DNA from: Archilochus colubris
Lineage: Eukaryota > Chordata > Aves > Apodiformes > Trochilidae
DNA: 64,000 nt
NCBI GenBank assembly: GCA_023079485.1
Contig: CM041104.1
Span: forward strand, 2,667,676 to 2,731,675
Direction: 5' to 3'
The translations under genes and the position numbers were made by a program. Below, piece by piece: positions 14,143 to 25,722 of the stretch. Positions within the stretch are counted from its first letter, which is position 1, and each line of letters opens with the position of its first letter. The notes below the pieces were generated by a model that made no database searches, was not told the origin of the DNA, and worked only from the letters and a program-made list of their open reading frames with translations.

Positions 14143-17100
14143 AGCAAATGAAAAGTTTGAATATTTTTCTTCTAATAATACAGTTCTTTAGCACAGTACA
14201 GGGGTCAGCTGCCTAAAGATTGCCCTGTACCTCTGTGCTGGCAGACACATAAAAGAACATCACAGATTATTTACAGATATGCTTCAGAGAACTGCAGGAA
14301 GATAGGGAGATTAAATACATCTTTTTCAAACACTGAAGTTCTCCATTGTCTGAGATCCCCCCCAAATAATTGCAGACTCTTCTCTAATGTCCTTCTGCAG
14401 TGTCCTACAGCTCCAATACACAGAGCAACAGATTGAAAGGGTAATCATACCTAAGAGGAACATTTATTTAAACTCTGAAGTTCTCAAAACTAATACATGT
14501 TCTGGAAATTTGATTTTCTCCATAACACCAGTATAGGTAGATTAATAGAACCAGCCACATGTTAATAAACCAACTGGACTTTCAAATAACCAACACATAA
14601 AAACCAACCCAGTGGACGCGACATGTAGATAAAATCTCTTGCAGTGGTAGTCTCAAGCAGGGAATGGGATATAAATTCTCAAATAGAGGTCTAAAGATGT
14701 CATATGTGAATAATCTATGAAGTACTGACTGAGCTCCCCTGACAATAACAGATTCAAAGGCAAAATTATCCTCAAAATCACATTGGAGATTTTCAGGAAA
14801 GAGTTGAGGAGTAAAGATTGAGAACACTCACATTCTTCTTTCCTCTTCTGAATCTATTATAGATGAATGTCAGTCTTCAGCAAATCAATCACAGCACCAT
14901 TCACAGCCTTTAGATTGATATAAGAACACCTAAAAGTTATTTTTAAAGGGCAACATGGAGTCAAGCTCTGTAGGTTATACCCCAGAAAATAAAAGGAAGA
15001 ATGAAATGCCTACGCCACAAGGGAGAATATTTATGCTTGCTGAGGCTTCATTTTTCTTTTGCCAATAGGACAAAATAGATCAAAGAATATCTAAGTTTAA
15101 ACTAGTCTTATTAGTTCATATGAAAGCATCTTCGTTGTTATCTGTAGATCATTAACAATGCTAAATTCATGATCATTAGTTTTATAAACAACCTCATTTA
15201 AGTTATTTATCCTGAGCACTGGGGAACATCAGGAACATCTTAATGCTGAAAGTGACTTTGGATTTGGTGTCTCTGCATTTCAGATGAATTGAAATACAAT
15301 GAATCTTCTTTTAACTACTCTAAAATATTACTCCAAAAATGATCTTGCAGACCACACTCCATCTGCATGCTGCTCAGATCACAGCAGAATGAAATAACAC
15401 AAGACAAAGTCACAGAACTCTCTTACAGATAGGCACCAGTTTACACTCACAGCCCCACACCTACTCCAACTCCCCATCCCCAGCATATGAAAGGAAATAA
15501 TGAGAATAATTACTGTATAGGGGCTTTTTTGGTTGGTTTTTTTTTTTTTTTCATCTCCACAGCCTGGGAGGGCTATAAAAAAAACCTGAAGCACTGCAAA
15601 GCAGAAAATGTCAGGCTGATGAGATGAGGGGTCAGCTTACTCCTGCATAGTGAGATAGATCCAAATATCAGAGGTTTTATAAGAAGATATGAGGAAAATC
15701 TCTTTCAGATTACTTTCAGGCACCTTTTTACACCCATCTTAGGCAGGGTTGGGGTAGGAAAGGTCAACATGCAAAAGGGAAGGGGTCTAGAAAAGAGAGG
15801 GAAGACAGGAGAACAGGAAAGCCAACCAGAAAAAAAAGAGGGTACAGTGGATCTCAAGCTTGAATATAAAAGAAAAAATAACAGAGGGGGAAGAAACACC
15901 TTGTTCTGGTGTGTTAGAGTTTCACAAGCAGTTAAAATGCTGTTCTTCTAATGTGCTGGGTGCTTGGAGGCCTCCAAGGGAGTGCTACCTGCTTTTGGAT
16001 GGGGTATTTTGAGAGAATTTACACAAATTGGAGAGCATGCAGGACAGACTGAGAGAAAAAGGAAGAGGCTGGGAAACATTAAGGCTGCAATAATTGGATA
16101 TGTTGAGGCTAGACTAAGAACAGGTTACACAGAGAAAGGTATTTACACATCCTGAGGCTGCCACAGTTAATAAAAAGCTAAAATTCTCCCCAGCTCCCTT
16201 CACCCTTGTCCCTCCCCCCCACTCACCCCCTTCTGGTTTTCATACACACATCTGTAAGTCAGTGAAATGGCCTCATAATAGAAAGCAATCTTATCACTTA
16301 GATATGGCATGTAAATATTGCACTCTCTGCAAATGTATGCATAATAGACTACAGAGCAATTGAAGAAACCAGAGTGAAAATTTATAAAAATCTCTACCAA
16401 ATTTTTTCTAACAGATGCATTTGCTGGAAAAGGCATTATTCACTGAATGCAGTTAAAGTATACTAAATTGACTTTGAGAAAAATCACAAGACTTTTCAAT
16501 AAAAAGACAAAATAGCAACACTCTTAAGACAGCAGGTGGTAAAACGAGATACAGGAATGTTCCCCCATATAAAGAAATAAAACAAAATAGAGCTGTGTGA
16601 TTTTACTGCTCTTTTCCAGCAGAAAAACATCCCTAAAGGACTCAGAAAATAGGCTCCTAAATTCACTCATATGGAGTATCAGAGATTGAAAGGGAAACTT
16701 TAAAATACATTACTAGAAAAACTAGAAAAAGGATGGTGCTAAGTCTTAAAGAGCAGATTTTTAGCTGGAGAGTATCAATGCAATTTGGGGGAAAGCTGGG
16801 ACATAGAGTGGACCACCAACAGATACAGGATTTTTCATTAAATCAAGTAGTATACATCTGAGTAATTTGTTCCTGCATATTGAGTGGGACATCCTTCAAA
16901 AGCACTAAGGATGTGTCAGTGGGGTGTAGAAACCCAAGTCCCCTTGAAAGAGGGGGTTTTGAAATACATCCCATAGGAAACATTTCCAAAGTGTCTTGTG
17001 AAAACTGAAGAACCTTGTGAAGAGCCTTCAGGGAGGTACCAGCTGCTGGATGCCTCTTGCAAAGCAGTATCCCATATTTTTATTGCAAGGGATCCTAATG

Positions 17101-18033
17101 CCTGCTCTCAGCTGAGAAGCCTGGCAGGATGAAGGACCAACTGGCACCTCTGCCAGTGACAGATAAGGCAATGCCAGCTCAGAAGGAAAGTTTGTTCATC
17201 AGTGCTGGTGCCTTTCACCACATCCAAATTCAGCTGGACAGAAGGGAGCAATGGGAATGCAGTGTAGAGCTCCTTAAGTTAGGTTTCCACAGTAAGGAGT
17301 GATCTGCAGCTGAAGTGTCTTCTGGCAGCCTCTCATCACTAACAGGACTCAGCTCAGGGATGGTCAGAAATCTTTTCTGCAAGGTCCTCACTCTATTCCA
17401 CAGGTGCCTGCAGCCCTCCCTGCTCTTAAATCTTCTGCTCTCTGAATGGAAATTGCTTGCCTACAACTGGCAAAACCTCACTAAAATCAGAGATCATCTT
17501 TTCAGGAGCAGATCACTACTTTGCTCTGCAACCAGCTGAGAAACAACAGCTGGATTATGGTATAAAGATGCAATAAGCATGATTAGATCCAGAATCTAAC
17601 CATGGAACGGATGCATCCATAAGCATTAAACACAGTTCAGACATTCATGTGATGGTTACAAAAAAATCCATTCCATCACAGAAGAGAGACTTGAAGCCTC
17701 CTCCACCTTTGCATGGTGATGCTCAGCTCACAGCACACATGGAAGCTCCAGAGCTGTAAAGAATCATAGAAAGGCACCTGAAGGGAGGCTGCATGGGCAC
17801 TAACCCTGTGTGATGCTGTCAGGAACCCTTCCTGGAGGTTAACAGTGGGAGGCAAGTACCTTGAGGGGTTTATAAAAAAGGCAACTGCCAAAGGCAGAAC
17901 CAAGCAGCAGGGTTGGCCTTTTATCCAGCGTTTCCTTTCAGCAGAACATCAAGAGGCAAAAGTGAGAGAGGAGTGAGTGAAGCCTGGGAAGGAAGGAGAG
18001 ACGAGAACTGAGAGCACAAGAGAGGACACCAAC

Positions 18034-18136
18034 CTGACAGGTGCTCCCCGGGACTGTGCAGGTTTCAGCATGACAGTGATGGTGGTGTCAGTCTCATTCA
18101 GGGGGGAGTCCGTGTCGTATTCTGGCATCGAGGGGG
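18034..18136 (-). CDS. PTPRT: PTPRT exon, start of the fourth FN3 domain
   Basis: This 103-nt exon has 33 full codons and enters in phase 1 (CC completing Ala) and leaves in phase 2 (AG, completed to Ser by the next exon). The acceptor is CTGATGTAG and the donor is GTTGGTGT. It encodes [12 protein letters not shown], then [21 protein letters not shown]. This is the linker and first strands of the membrane-proximal FN3 repeat, with a sequon (NET). R2B phosphatases have a short exon here. The acceptor pyrimidine tract is modest, but a near-consensus branch-point sequence lies 26 nt upstream. Because the length is not a multiple of three, skipping it would shift the frame. The reading continues correctly from the 202-nt exon and into the exon at 1-130. 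Confidence 0.92.
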
Positions 18137-18160
18137 CTACATCAGAACACAGAGCAACAC

Positions 18161-18170
18161 GTTAGTTATG
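18161..18170 (-). promoter_or_regulatory. Likely branch-point sequence before the 103-nt exon
   Basis: On the gene strand this reads CATAACTAAC, close to the strong TACTAAC-type branch-point consensus. The predicted branch A is at 18162, 26 nt before the exon. The pyrimidine tract between it and the AG is short and interrupted, so the strong branch point may compensate. Confidence 0.5.
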
Positions 18171-20333
18171 CACCACTTTTGGTAGTGATGGCAACATTGT
18201 CTTAACATTCCTGGAAAACTGTTTAACATTTCTCAAATGAAACATCAAAATACTTCCTAATGTTATGACCAAAATTATCAAAACTACTTAAATATTTGTA
18301 GGCTCATTTCCTATTAAAATGAAACAGGGATCGGACACTCAAATCTTCTGACTGGCTTTGAAAATCCTGGCTTGGATTTTTAAGATTTAGTAATCCTTTG
18401 AGAGGGGATCATTCCTTCAATTTTACATGTGAAAAAAAAAGAGAACTGAACAGACATTCAAAGATACCACTTAGGATGAGTGAATCAGGGGCAGAGCTAA
18501 CACCAGCACTCGGGAAACCTGGCTCCTCTTTACTGTTCTGGGCACAGGATTAGACCCCTCACACCTTAGAGTTTTTAATACATAGACTAAAGCTGCATCT
18601 CCATGATTGCTGGAGGGTGAGTTATGAAACATAAAAGCATGGGAAGAGAGGAGAATGAATTAACCAGGTACTTTTAGTACTCAAATCCTTGGCATTTTCC
18701 CTCAGTTCTATAGTGCTGCTGAATCAACTGAGAGCTGCTGGGCTCCTAAAGGTAAACTCAGCCACAGCATCCCCTGCACTGCCCCTGATGTGCTCCCCAA
18801 AGCCATATGGAAAAAAGGTGAATAGTTACACTTAGCCAAAATCCAATTTCTGCTTGTGCTTTATCTTCTATAAGGGTCATTTCATTAAAGTAGGACAGGT
18901 TTCCTGAGAAATGTATTTTACTTATTATGTTACTTCTCCCTCAAGAGCAGACATCTGTTTGGGACATAATTTTTATGGTGGAAGAACTGAAGTGATCATG
19001 AGATCAGAGCAGCATCAAATTTATTCCAGAGATGGGACTTTTGTTGAAATATCTTTTAAGTATAAAGCAAACAGAAGCATTCACATGAATAGTTCATCTG
19101 TCACTCACAAGGGCAAGCTCTATTGTGGGAGTCCCATATTTAATCCTCTCACAGCAATTTTTTCCTTTAATCCTGTTCACAATCAGGATTTTTATCTAAA
19201 TGCCTGAAAACTGTCAAGAACGGTGGTTGCTATTATCAGCTCAGCTCCTGACTTCCCTGTCAATAAGCTGGCGATGAGTTCAGACTGAATGGCAGTTCTT
19301 TAAAATGAGGAGTTCTCTGCAAACAGTGCTGTGCATCAAGGGGGATCAGTACTGGTCATTTAAAGTGATGCACATCAACAGGAGTCTTCTATACCAGAGA
19401 TCACATTTACTGAAGATGCCAAATAACTGTTGATCAGCCCCTGTTCCAGGCAGAGGGGATGGTGCTAAAATACAGCACAGTCCTGGAAAAAGGTTGCAGG
19501 AGACCAGAAACAGGCTGAGCTCTGCCTCTGAAGGCTCCATCCTCCTTCCTTGACACAGGTTCTTCAAGCCTGACTGCAGCTCTGAGCTGCTGCCACTGAA
19601 CTGCTGGGATTTTTTGGGAAGCTGGGATGTCCTCCTGGCTGGGCACAAGATCTGGTGAGTTATCTCCTGGGTAAAACACTGAACCTGCCACAGAGAATTT
19701 CCAATCTTACTTTCAGAAACCATATGGTTAAGAAGTAAAAGGAAGAACTGTTGATCTTGGCAGGATTAGCTAATGGTACTGAGAGTAATTCAGACATCAG
19801 AGTCAGTGTGAGTCACAAGACACTAAAATAAGACACAGAAGTCTTTCTCATGTACTCAACACAGAGCAGTTGGGTTGTACCCCAATAAAAATAACAACTG
19901 GCAGTGATGTCTGTAAGATAACAAGCACTGATCATCAATTCAATGCCTATTTTGCAAGATTCCAGTCCTGGCTAAAGAGAAGTCCTCAGGAATTCTGAAA
20001 TTTAATTGGGATTAAGAAATAAACAGACATTTCCACTCATATGAACATAAACACTCATACACTGGCAGCAGCACAGATTTCTTTCCCTTTTAAAATAAAT
20101 GGTCTTAAAAGGCCATTCCAATCAATGCAAAAAATCCTTCTTCTCCCTGCTAACCTTGGGACTGCCTCTTAGAGCACCAGAGAAGAAGGAGAGCTGTTAA
20201 TTTAATAAATCTGGAGGCAAAACTAAGGTCTCCTTTTTGGTGTCATTGCCATTACAAACCTACAAACACTGTTCCTCTCTTATCACTTCAACATCAAAGG
20301 ATCTTGCTTTGATTTCTTCTGTCTTCGTTCATG

Positions 20334-20363
20334 AGAAAAAATGAAAAAAATGAAAAAAAAATA
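20334..20363. repeat. A-rich tandem repeat
   Basis: About three copies of a GAAAAAAAT-like unit in the 3.8 kb intron. Confidence 0.7.
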
Positions 20364-21950
20364 TTATCTTGGCTGTTTTTTTCAGTGCATGTTTTTTGTC
20401 CTGGAAAGGATTGCATTAGTGAAATTGGTGTGTAAATGCATCCTTTGTTTCACTTGAGACTGTGCTGTACAGAGCTAATAATAGCATCACTGTTTCAAAC
20501 AGCATGAGGGCAATGATAAAGTTCTCTGTAACACTTATTCTGTACATAAGATTTATTATTTCAGTATTTTAAGACATGACAGAGATCACATGATGCTTAA
20601 TTGCAGTAGAAGCATCCTCACAAAATCAGGGTAGGCAGCTGATCCACCCAGTAATTACCAAATTTCATGTATAGGACTGACCATGCAATGAGATAATTTA
20701 ATGTCAGAGACTACCCTAATGCCTGCATGGAGTCTGTGCCTACCTACTGGGAACCAGATGCTTGGAAGATGGCAAAACAACAACAAAAAGACTATAAACT
20801 GAGCTCAGTGTGCATACAGTTAATAATCATGCAGGCTTCTAACACAATTTGAGCACTCACTGAATACTAAAATGCCAAGAAACTGGATCAGGAGGGAACA
20901 GCACTACTAGTGGGTTTTTTTATTTCTCTGGTCATAAGTGCACAGAGCTCATGCTATGCCTTCCCTCCACAGCAGGGACAGTCCATGGAGCTGTAAATGG
21001 CTTTACTTCAGCAGTAAATGGCTTTTTTTCACCTAGCTGGGACATGGGGCTCTGCACTGAATGCCACAGGTTCCAACCCTGCTGATGCTCAGAGGAGGGA
21101 ATAGCAATATTTTACTTTTTTAAAATTACAACTTCACTTACAGCTAACAACATACTCTGGTTAACAGATTTTGAAACAGGGCAGAGGATTAAGTGCACTG
21201 CTGTGCACTCTTTCCTGTGGCATGCAGCCATAATAGAAGTTTTCTGAACATTCAAAATGTTTATTTTTGCTTTGATGAAAAACCAGCAGGGTCTTCCAGA
21301 AAATGAACTCTGCTCAAGAACTTATTTTAGTGCTATTGATTAAATTTGAAAATTTAAGTCTAAATTTGCCTGCATAATATAATCTCTACCATACCCATTT
21401 CCATCTTTTCTTGCTGATACCTAGCCTAAGTTTCCTTGTTTTTTCTGGACACGTGTGCCTTCTCTTTGCAATGCCTCCTGATTTTAGTACCTTTCATATG
21501 TGTGTTTGCCAAGCCCAATCCCTCCTTCCTCCCTTTCTCAGAAAGATAACATAAAAAGAGCTTCTCTTCTCTCTTTATTTTCAGTCTCCTTGCCCTGTTA
21601 GCTGAATTACTTCATTACATCCATTTTGGTGCATTCTGAAAATAAAAGCCATGTTATTGAAGGAGCTTTCCCAGCCATTCAGATAATACTAACAATTATT
21701 ATAGAGATGGTTCATTTGTAGAACTAATGAAGGTTCTCATTTAAAAAGCTCCACAAAGATGTTAATGAATATTCAAGATACCTCTAAATTAACCACTTCA
21801 TTTGTAATCCAGATACTGGATTGTGGCTCTTTTTAAAAAATGCCTTATGAAACTTGTATATGAATACCTGTTTCTTGTTTTATGCACCAGCTGGGGGTCT
21901 AAAGAACAAAGCCCTAGAAAGTTCTTTTTTCTTCTTCTCCAAAGCAGTAC

Positions 21951-22152
21951 CTGAAATCTTAGTTGCAATCCGTGTTGTGATGGGTGGCCCAAAGCCCTTG
22001 ACTGTGCTGGCTTTGATGGTGAATGAATACGTTGTCCCTGGGTATAATCCTACAAAGAGGTGATGTGTTTCATTCCTTAGCTTGAAGACTTTCCCTCTTT
22101 GGCTGGAGAGGTCAGCACTGGGATCCAGAGACCCAACGGCCTTGTATGTAAT
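21951..22152 (-). CDS. PTPRT: PTPRT exon, second half of the third FN3 domain
   Basis: This 202-nt exon encodes 67 codons and starts in phase 0 ([15 protein letters not shown]). It ends in phase 1 with KIS plus a G that begins the next Ala codon. The acceptor is TTCTTCATTTGCAG and the donor is GTACTGCT. The central sequence [15 protein letters not shown] carries a sequon. It is followed by the very typical FN3 strand E/F segment [16 protein letters not shown] and then [17 protein letters not shown]. Joined to the 110-nt exon, it completes a 104-codon FN3 domain bounded on both sides by phase 1 introns. The [17 protein letters not shown] region is the best discriminator for PTPRT against its paralogues that I can recall. 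No disruption is seen. Confidence 0.93.
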
Positions 22153-24689
22153 CTGCAAATGAAGAACAAGGAGAGTAAGGTGATAAGGGGCCCTCTGCAC
22201 CTGGGCTGTCTCTGCTCCTCTCTTTTGCCATCTCTTGAGACTTGACATAGAAAATGCAAGGACAGAGATTATTTCAGTGTCTCTAGTGAGCAGTTCTCTA
22301 TTTGGATCCTGGCAAACATGACCATTTTTCCAAAGCTTTACTTACAAAAAACCCTCATTTCTTTTCTCCCCTGAAACCTCAGCATGGGTGGATTAACAAC
22401 AAAAGATACAAAAAAACTGCTTTTTGTTCCCAAGGGTCAGAACTTCTGTGGCCAAACCAGAGCACACAACACGAATGGCAGAATTTTCATGAGAATTTCC
22501 CATGCAATCCTTCACAGCATATGAAAACTTTTGCTGCAGACACAGATACATTCCCTATCCAGCACTTTTTCTTTCTGGCAAATGATTTTCTCAAAAGGCC
22601 ACTGAAAGCAATGGGATCCTTTTACTGATGGCAAAGGTTTTGGAAGAGAAACCATTCTCTTGCTAAAGAGAATATGTCAGAATGAAATGTTGAATTGAAA
22701 TGTAAGTTTTAATAAAACAATTTTCAAATCTTGAGACAAAAGATTCTCTTCTCCTTTCTCTGAGGTTGTAAGCCAGCTTCTGATATAATTTCCCTCCCTC
22801 TGGTTTAACCTCAGTTTGCAGGTTTACACGTGGTACCATGCCTGGATTTCACCTGAGAGAATAAGTCAGGAGGGTTGCAGACTTGGAGAGCTGGTCCTGA
22901 CTACACCTGGTGCTGATGCTGACACAGTGTAGGCTGAAAACACACCTTTGGAATTCTGCTCAAGCTTCATTATGTTTAACCATGGCAACCCTGTTGATAT
23001 ACAGACACTTGCAAGTAAAACTCATGACTTATTTACCAGCCAATTCCTTGCCTGCCTTCCAAATTCAATCCAAAGGCAGCTCAATTTCAGCTGAGCTGTC
23101 AATATAATATAACGTGCTCCAGTGGTCTCCTAACCTTTCCTGATATCAGGGATCCTCTCTTATTTGTAAGGAAACACTATGAATAAATCAATGTATGTTA
23201 ATACACAAAGTCTTCTATTTTTTATGAAGGACTCCATAAGAATCTAATTCCCAGCTTTGCTGAAAGAGCTTTTGAAAATTTTTAAGTCGTTTGCTTTATG
23301 ACAGGAGGAAAATAATGCACTTTGAGGAGAAAAAAAAATAGACAATGTCTGAAAATAAGGATTTTAGTGGTAACAGGATAAACAAGAGACAGTCTGATGT
23401 GACTGACACGAGAGATGGGTGTGAGTGGTGAATCTTATTATTTGGACAAAAAAGAACAACTTAGACAGAGCTGACACCCAAGACAGGGCATAATAACAAA
23501 GAAGGGCCATGAGTAACATGAGACCCATAGAGCAGCAAGAAACTACAAAAGCAGATCTTGAAGGAACTATAATCATACAGCTTGCAGGTGATTTTGTGGA
23601 AAGCTTACTAATTTTTCCATGGTTTACAGCCTGGTTTTACATTTTTATTACTTGCCAGAAACCTGAAAAAAGAGGTTTTAGCACAACTCTTAATAAATAA
23701 TTTTTTTAGACTAACAGTAGAGAGGAGAAATCTTTACACTCACTCCTTTTCCTCAGGTAAGGTGAGGACCATGCAATGCAGGATGGCATGGGACAATATT
23801 TTGACAGTTCTCACTACATCTTAGTGCTTCAAGGCAAGTGAATTTGTATAAAAATACCACTGGAGTTAGAGTGAGCCCCAAAGACCTTAAATTGAGACAT
23901 GCCCCAGTCAATGCCCTAGGCAAATCCCTAAAGAAGAGTGTTTGGTAGGAATGTCCTGGAGAAATCTTTATGCTGCATTTGCAAAGGAGGTGCTTGAGTA
24001 ATAGTAATTCTATAAAATTCCAAAGGGGAAGTAGCAAAAAAAGAAAGAAAAGAAAAAAAAAAGGAACTTCCTACTGCTGGGCCATTGGAAACCACATTCA
24101 GAGGATGCCCAGGTTGTAGCCAGGATGAAATCAGTGGTATTTATGGCCAGGCACATTATACAGAAGGCTGTATATATGTGGAAGATGTATTTGTCCTTGA
24201 TCTCCATATAAATAAAAGTACTCAGCTACTTTTACCACTTCTAAAATCACTGTAAAAAGAGTTATTTTCCTTCATTAAAAAAACTATCTCTTAGAGCAAA
24301 GAGAGCTAAAAGAGATTTTAGTAGGGAAAAAAAGTCCCTATTTAAATTAAAAACAAGAAACCAGTTTTTTGGGTTTTTTTTAATAGCAAAGACTACTATT
24401 TCCAGGTGGCCTTAAATCAACTTGGATTAATTCAGAAGAAGCAGGAAACAAGAAAACTAGACTTGAGGGAGGGTAAAGTCCTTAACTTGAGATTATAGTG
24501 TGGTTCAGCTTTGAGAGAGACTGCTCACTCAAATCAGACTTCAGTATTTTCTAAAACTTTTTTTTTTTTTAAAGATACATAAACTACAGTAAAAAGAGAT
24601 GGATGGCATAACTCTCTATCCCAAGATTTATAAGTTTTGTTAAAACAGGTGATGTGTGGATATTGTTAGGAAGTTGTCCTCATCCTCAT

Positions 24690-25722
24690 TAGGAACTGGC
24701 TGGAGGGCCGGGCCCAGAGAGTGGTGCTGAACGGGGCTGATCCAGTTGGCGGCCGGTCACTAGTGGTGTCCCCCAGGGATCAGTGTTGGGCCCAGTTCTG
24801 TTCAATATCTTTATTGATGATTTAGATGAGGGGATTGAGTCCATCATCAGCAAATTCGCAGATGACACCAAGCTGGGGGAAGTGTGGATCAGCTGGAAGG
24901 CAGGAGGGCTCTGCAGAGGGACCTGGACAGACTGGAGAGTTGGGATGATTCCAACGGGATGAGGTTCAACATTCCAAGTGCCGGGTCCTGCACTTTGGCC
25001 ACAACAACCCCATGGGGAGCTCCAGGCTGGGGACAGAGTGGCAGAAAGGGACCTGGGAGTCTGGGTTGCCAGGAAGCTGAACATGAGCCAGCAGTGTGCC
25101 CAGGTGGCCAAGAAGGCCAATGGCATCCTGGCCTGGATCAGGAACAGCGTGGCCAGCAGGTCCAGGGAAGGGATTCTGCCCCTGTGCTCAGCCCTGGTGA
25201 GGCCACAGCTTGAGTCCTGTGTCCAGTTCTGGGCCCCTCAGCTCAGGAAGGAGATTGAGGTGCTGGAGCAGGTCCAGAGAAGAGCAATGAGGCTGTGAAG
25301 GGATCCAGCACAGATCCTATGAGGAGAGGCTGAGGGAGCTGGGGGTGTTCAGGCTGGAGAAGAGGAGGCTCAGGGGAGACCTCATCACTCTCTACAACTC
25401 CCTGAAAGGAGGTTGGAGCCAGGGGGGGGTTGGGCTCTTTTCCCAGGCAACTCTCAGCAAGACAAGAGGGCAGGGTCTCAAGTTGTGCCAGGGGAGGTTT
25501 AGGTTAGAGATTAGAAAGAATTTCTTTATGGAGAGGGTGATCAGGCATTGGAATGGGCTGCCCAGGGAAGTAGTGGATTCTCCGTGTCTGGAGATATTTC
25601 AAAAGAGCCTGGATGTGGCACTCAGTGCCATGGGCTGGGAACTGCAGCAGTAGTGGATCAAGGGTTGGACTTGATGATCTCAGAGGTCCCTTCCAACCCA
25701 GCCAATTCTATGATTCTATGAT
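24690..25722 (+). mobile_element. CR1 LINE, 5'-truncated, about 1 kb
   Basis: This is the 3' part of a CR1 non-LTR retrotransposon in plus orientation. The 5' end falls in the reverse-transcriptase coding region (a recognisable segment around [20 protein letters not shown] in translation, near 24765-24825). It continues through the C-terminal coding stretch ([17 protein letters not shown], then [20 protein letters not shown]). The 3' end has AGAGGTCCCTTCCAACCC followed by ATTCTATGATTCTATGAT. The frame is broken by stops and shifts (for example near 25298), so the copy is dead. The same subfamily recurs in inverted orientation at 52614-53211. Confidence 0.92.

Larger units (their letters stand above)
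131..18033 (-). other. PTPRT: 17.9 kb PTPRT intron within the fourth FN3 domain
   Basis: This phase 2 intron runs from donor GTTGGTGT to acceptor CCCTCCTAG. It is notably free of recognisable CR1 copies despite its length. It contains short AT microsatellites (6454-6466, 14096-14142), a G/T-rich stretch near 5902-5938, and AT-rich candidate conserved blocks near 10820-11010 and 12680-13130. Open frames in it look like chance. Confidence 0.88.
18137..21950 (-). other. PTPRT: PTPRT intron between third and fourth FN3 domains
   Basis: A 3.8 kb phase 1 intron with donor GTACTGCT and acceptor CTGATGTAG. It contains an A-rich microsatellite-like stretch near 20334-20363. I recognise no gene or transposon. 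The AT-rich stretch around 21640-21800, close to the donor, has several ATTA-type motifs. Confidence 0.88.

Noticed and set aside
17756..17775. AATCATAGAAAGG resembling the CR1 terminal repeat
   Set aside because: There is a single copy of the motif with no CR1 sequence on either side.
24689..25126. Minus-strand 145-codon frame over the CR1 copy
   Set aside because: It is the antisense shadow of the plus-oriented CR1 reverse-transcriptase region.
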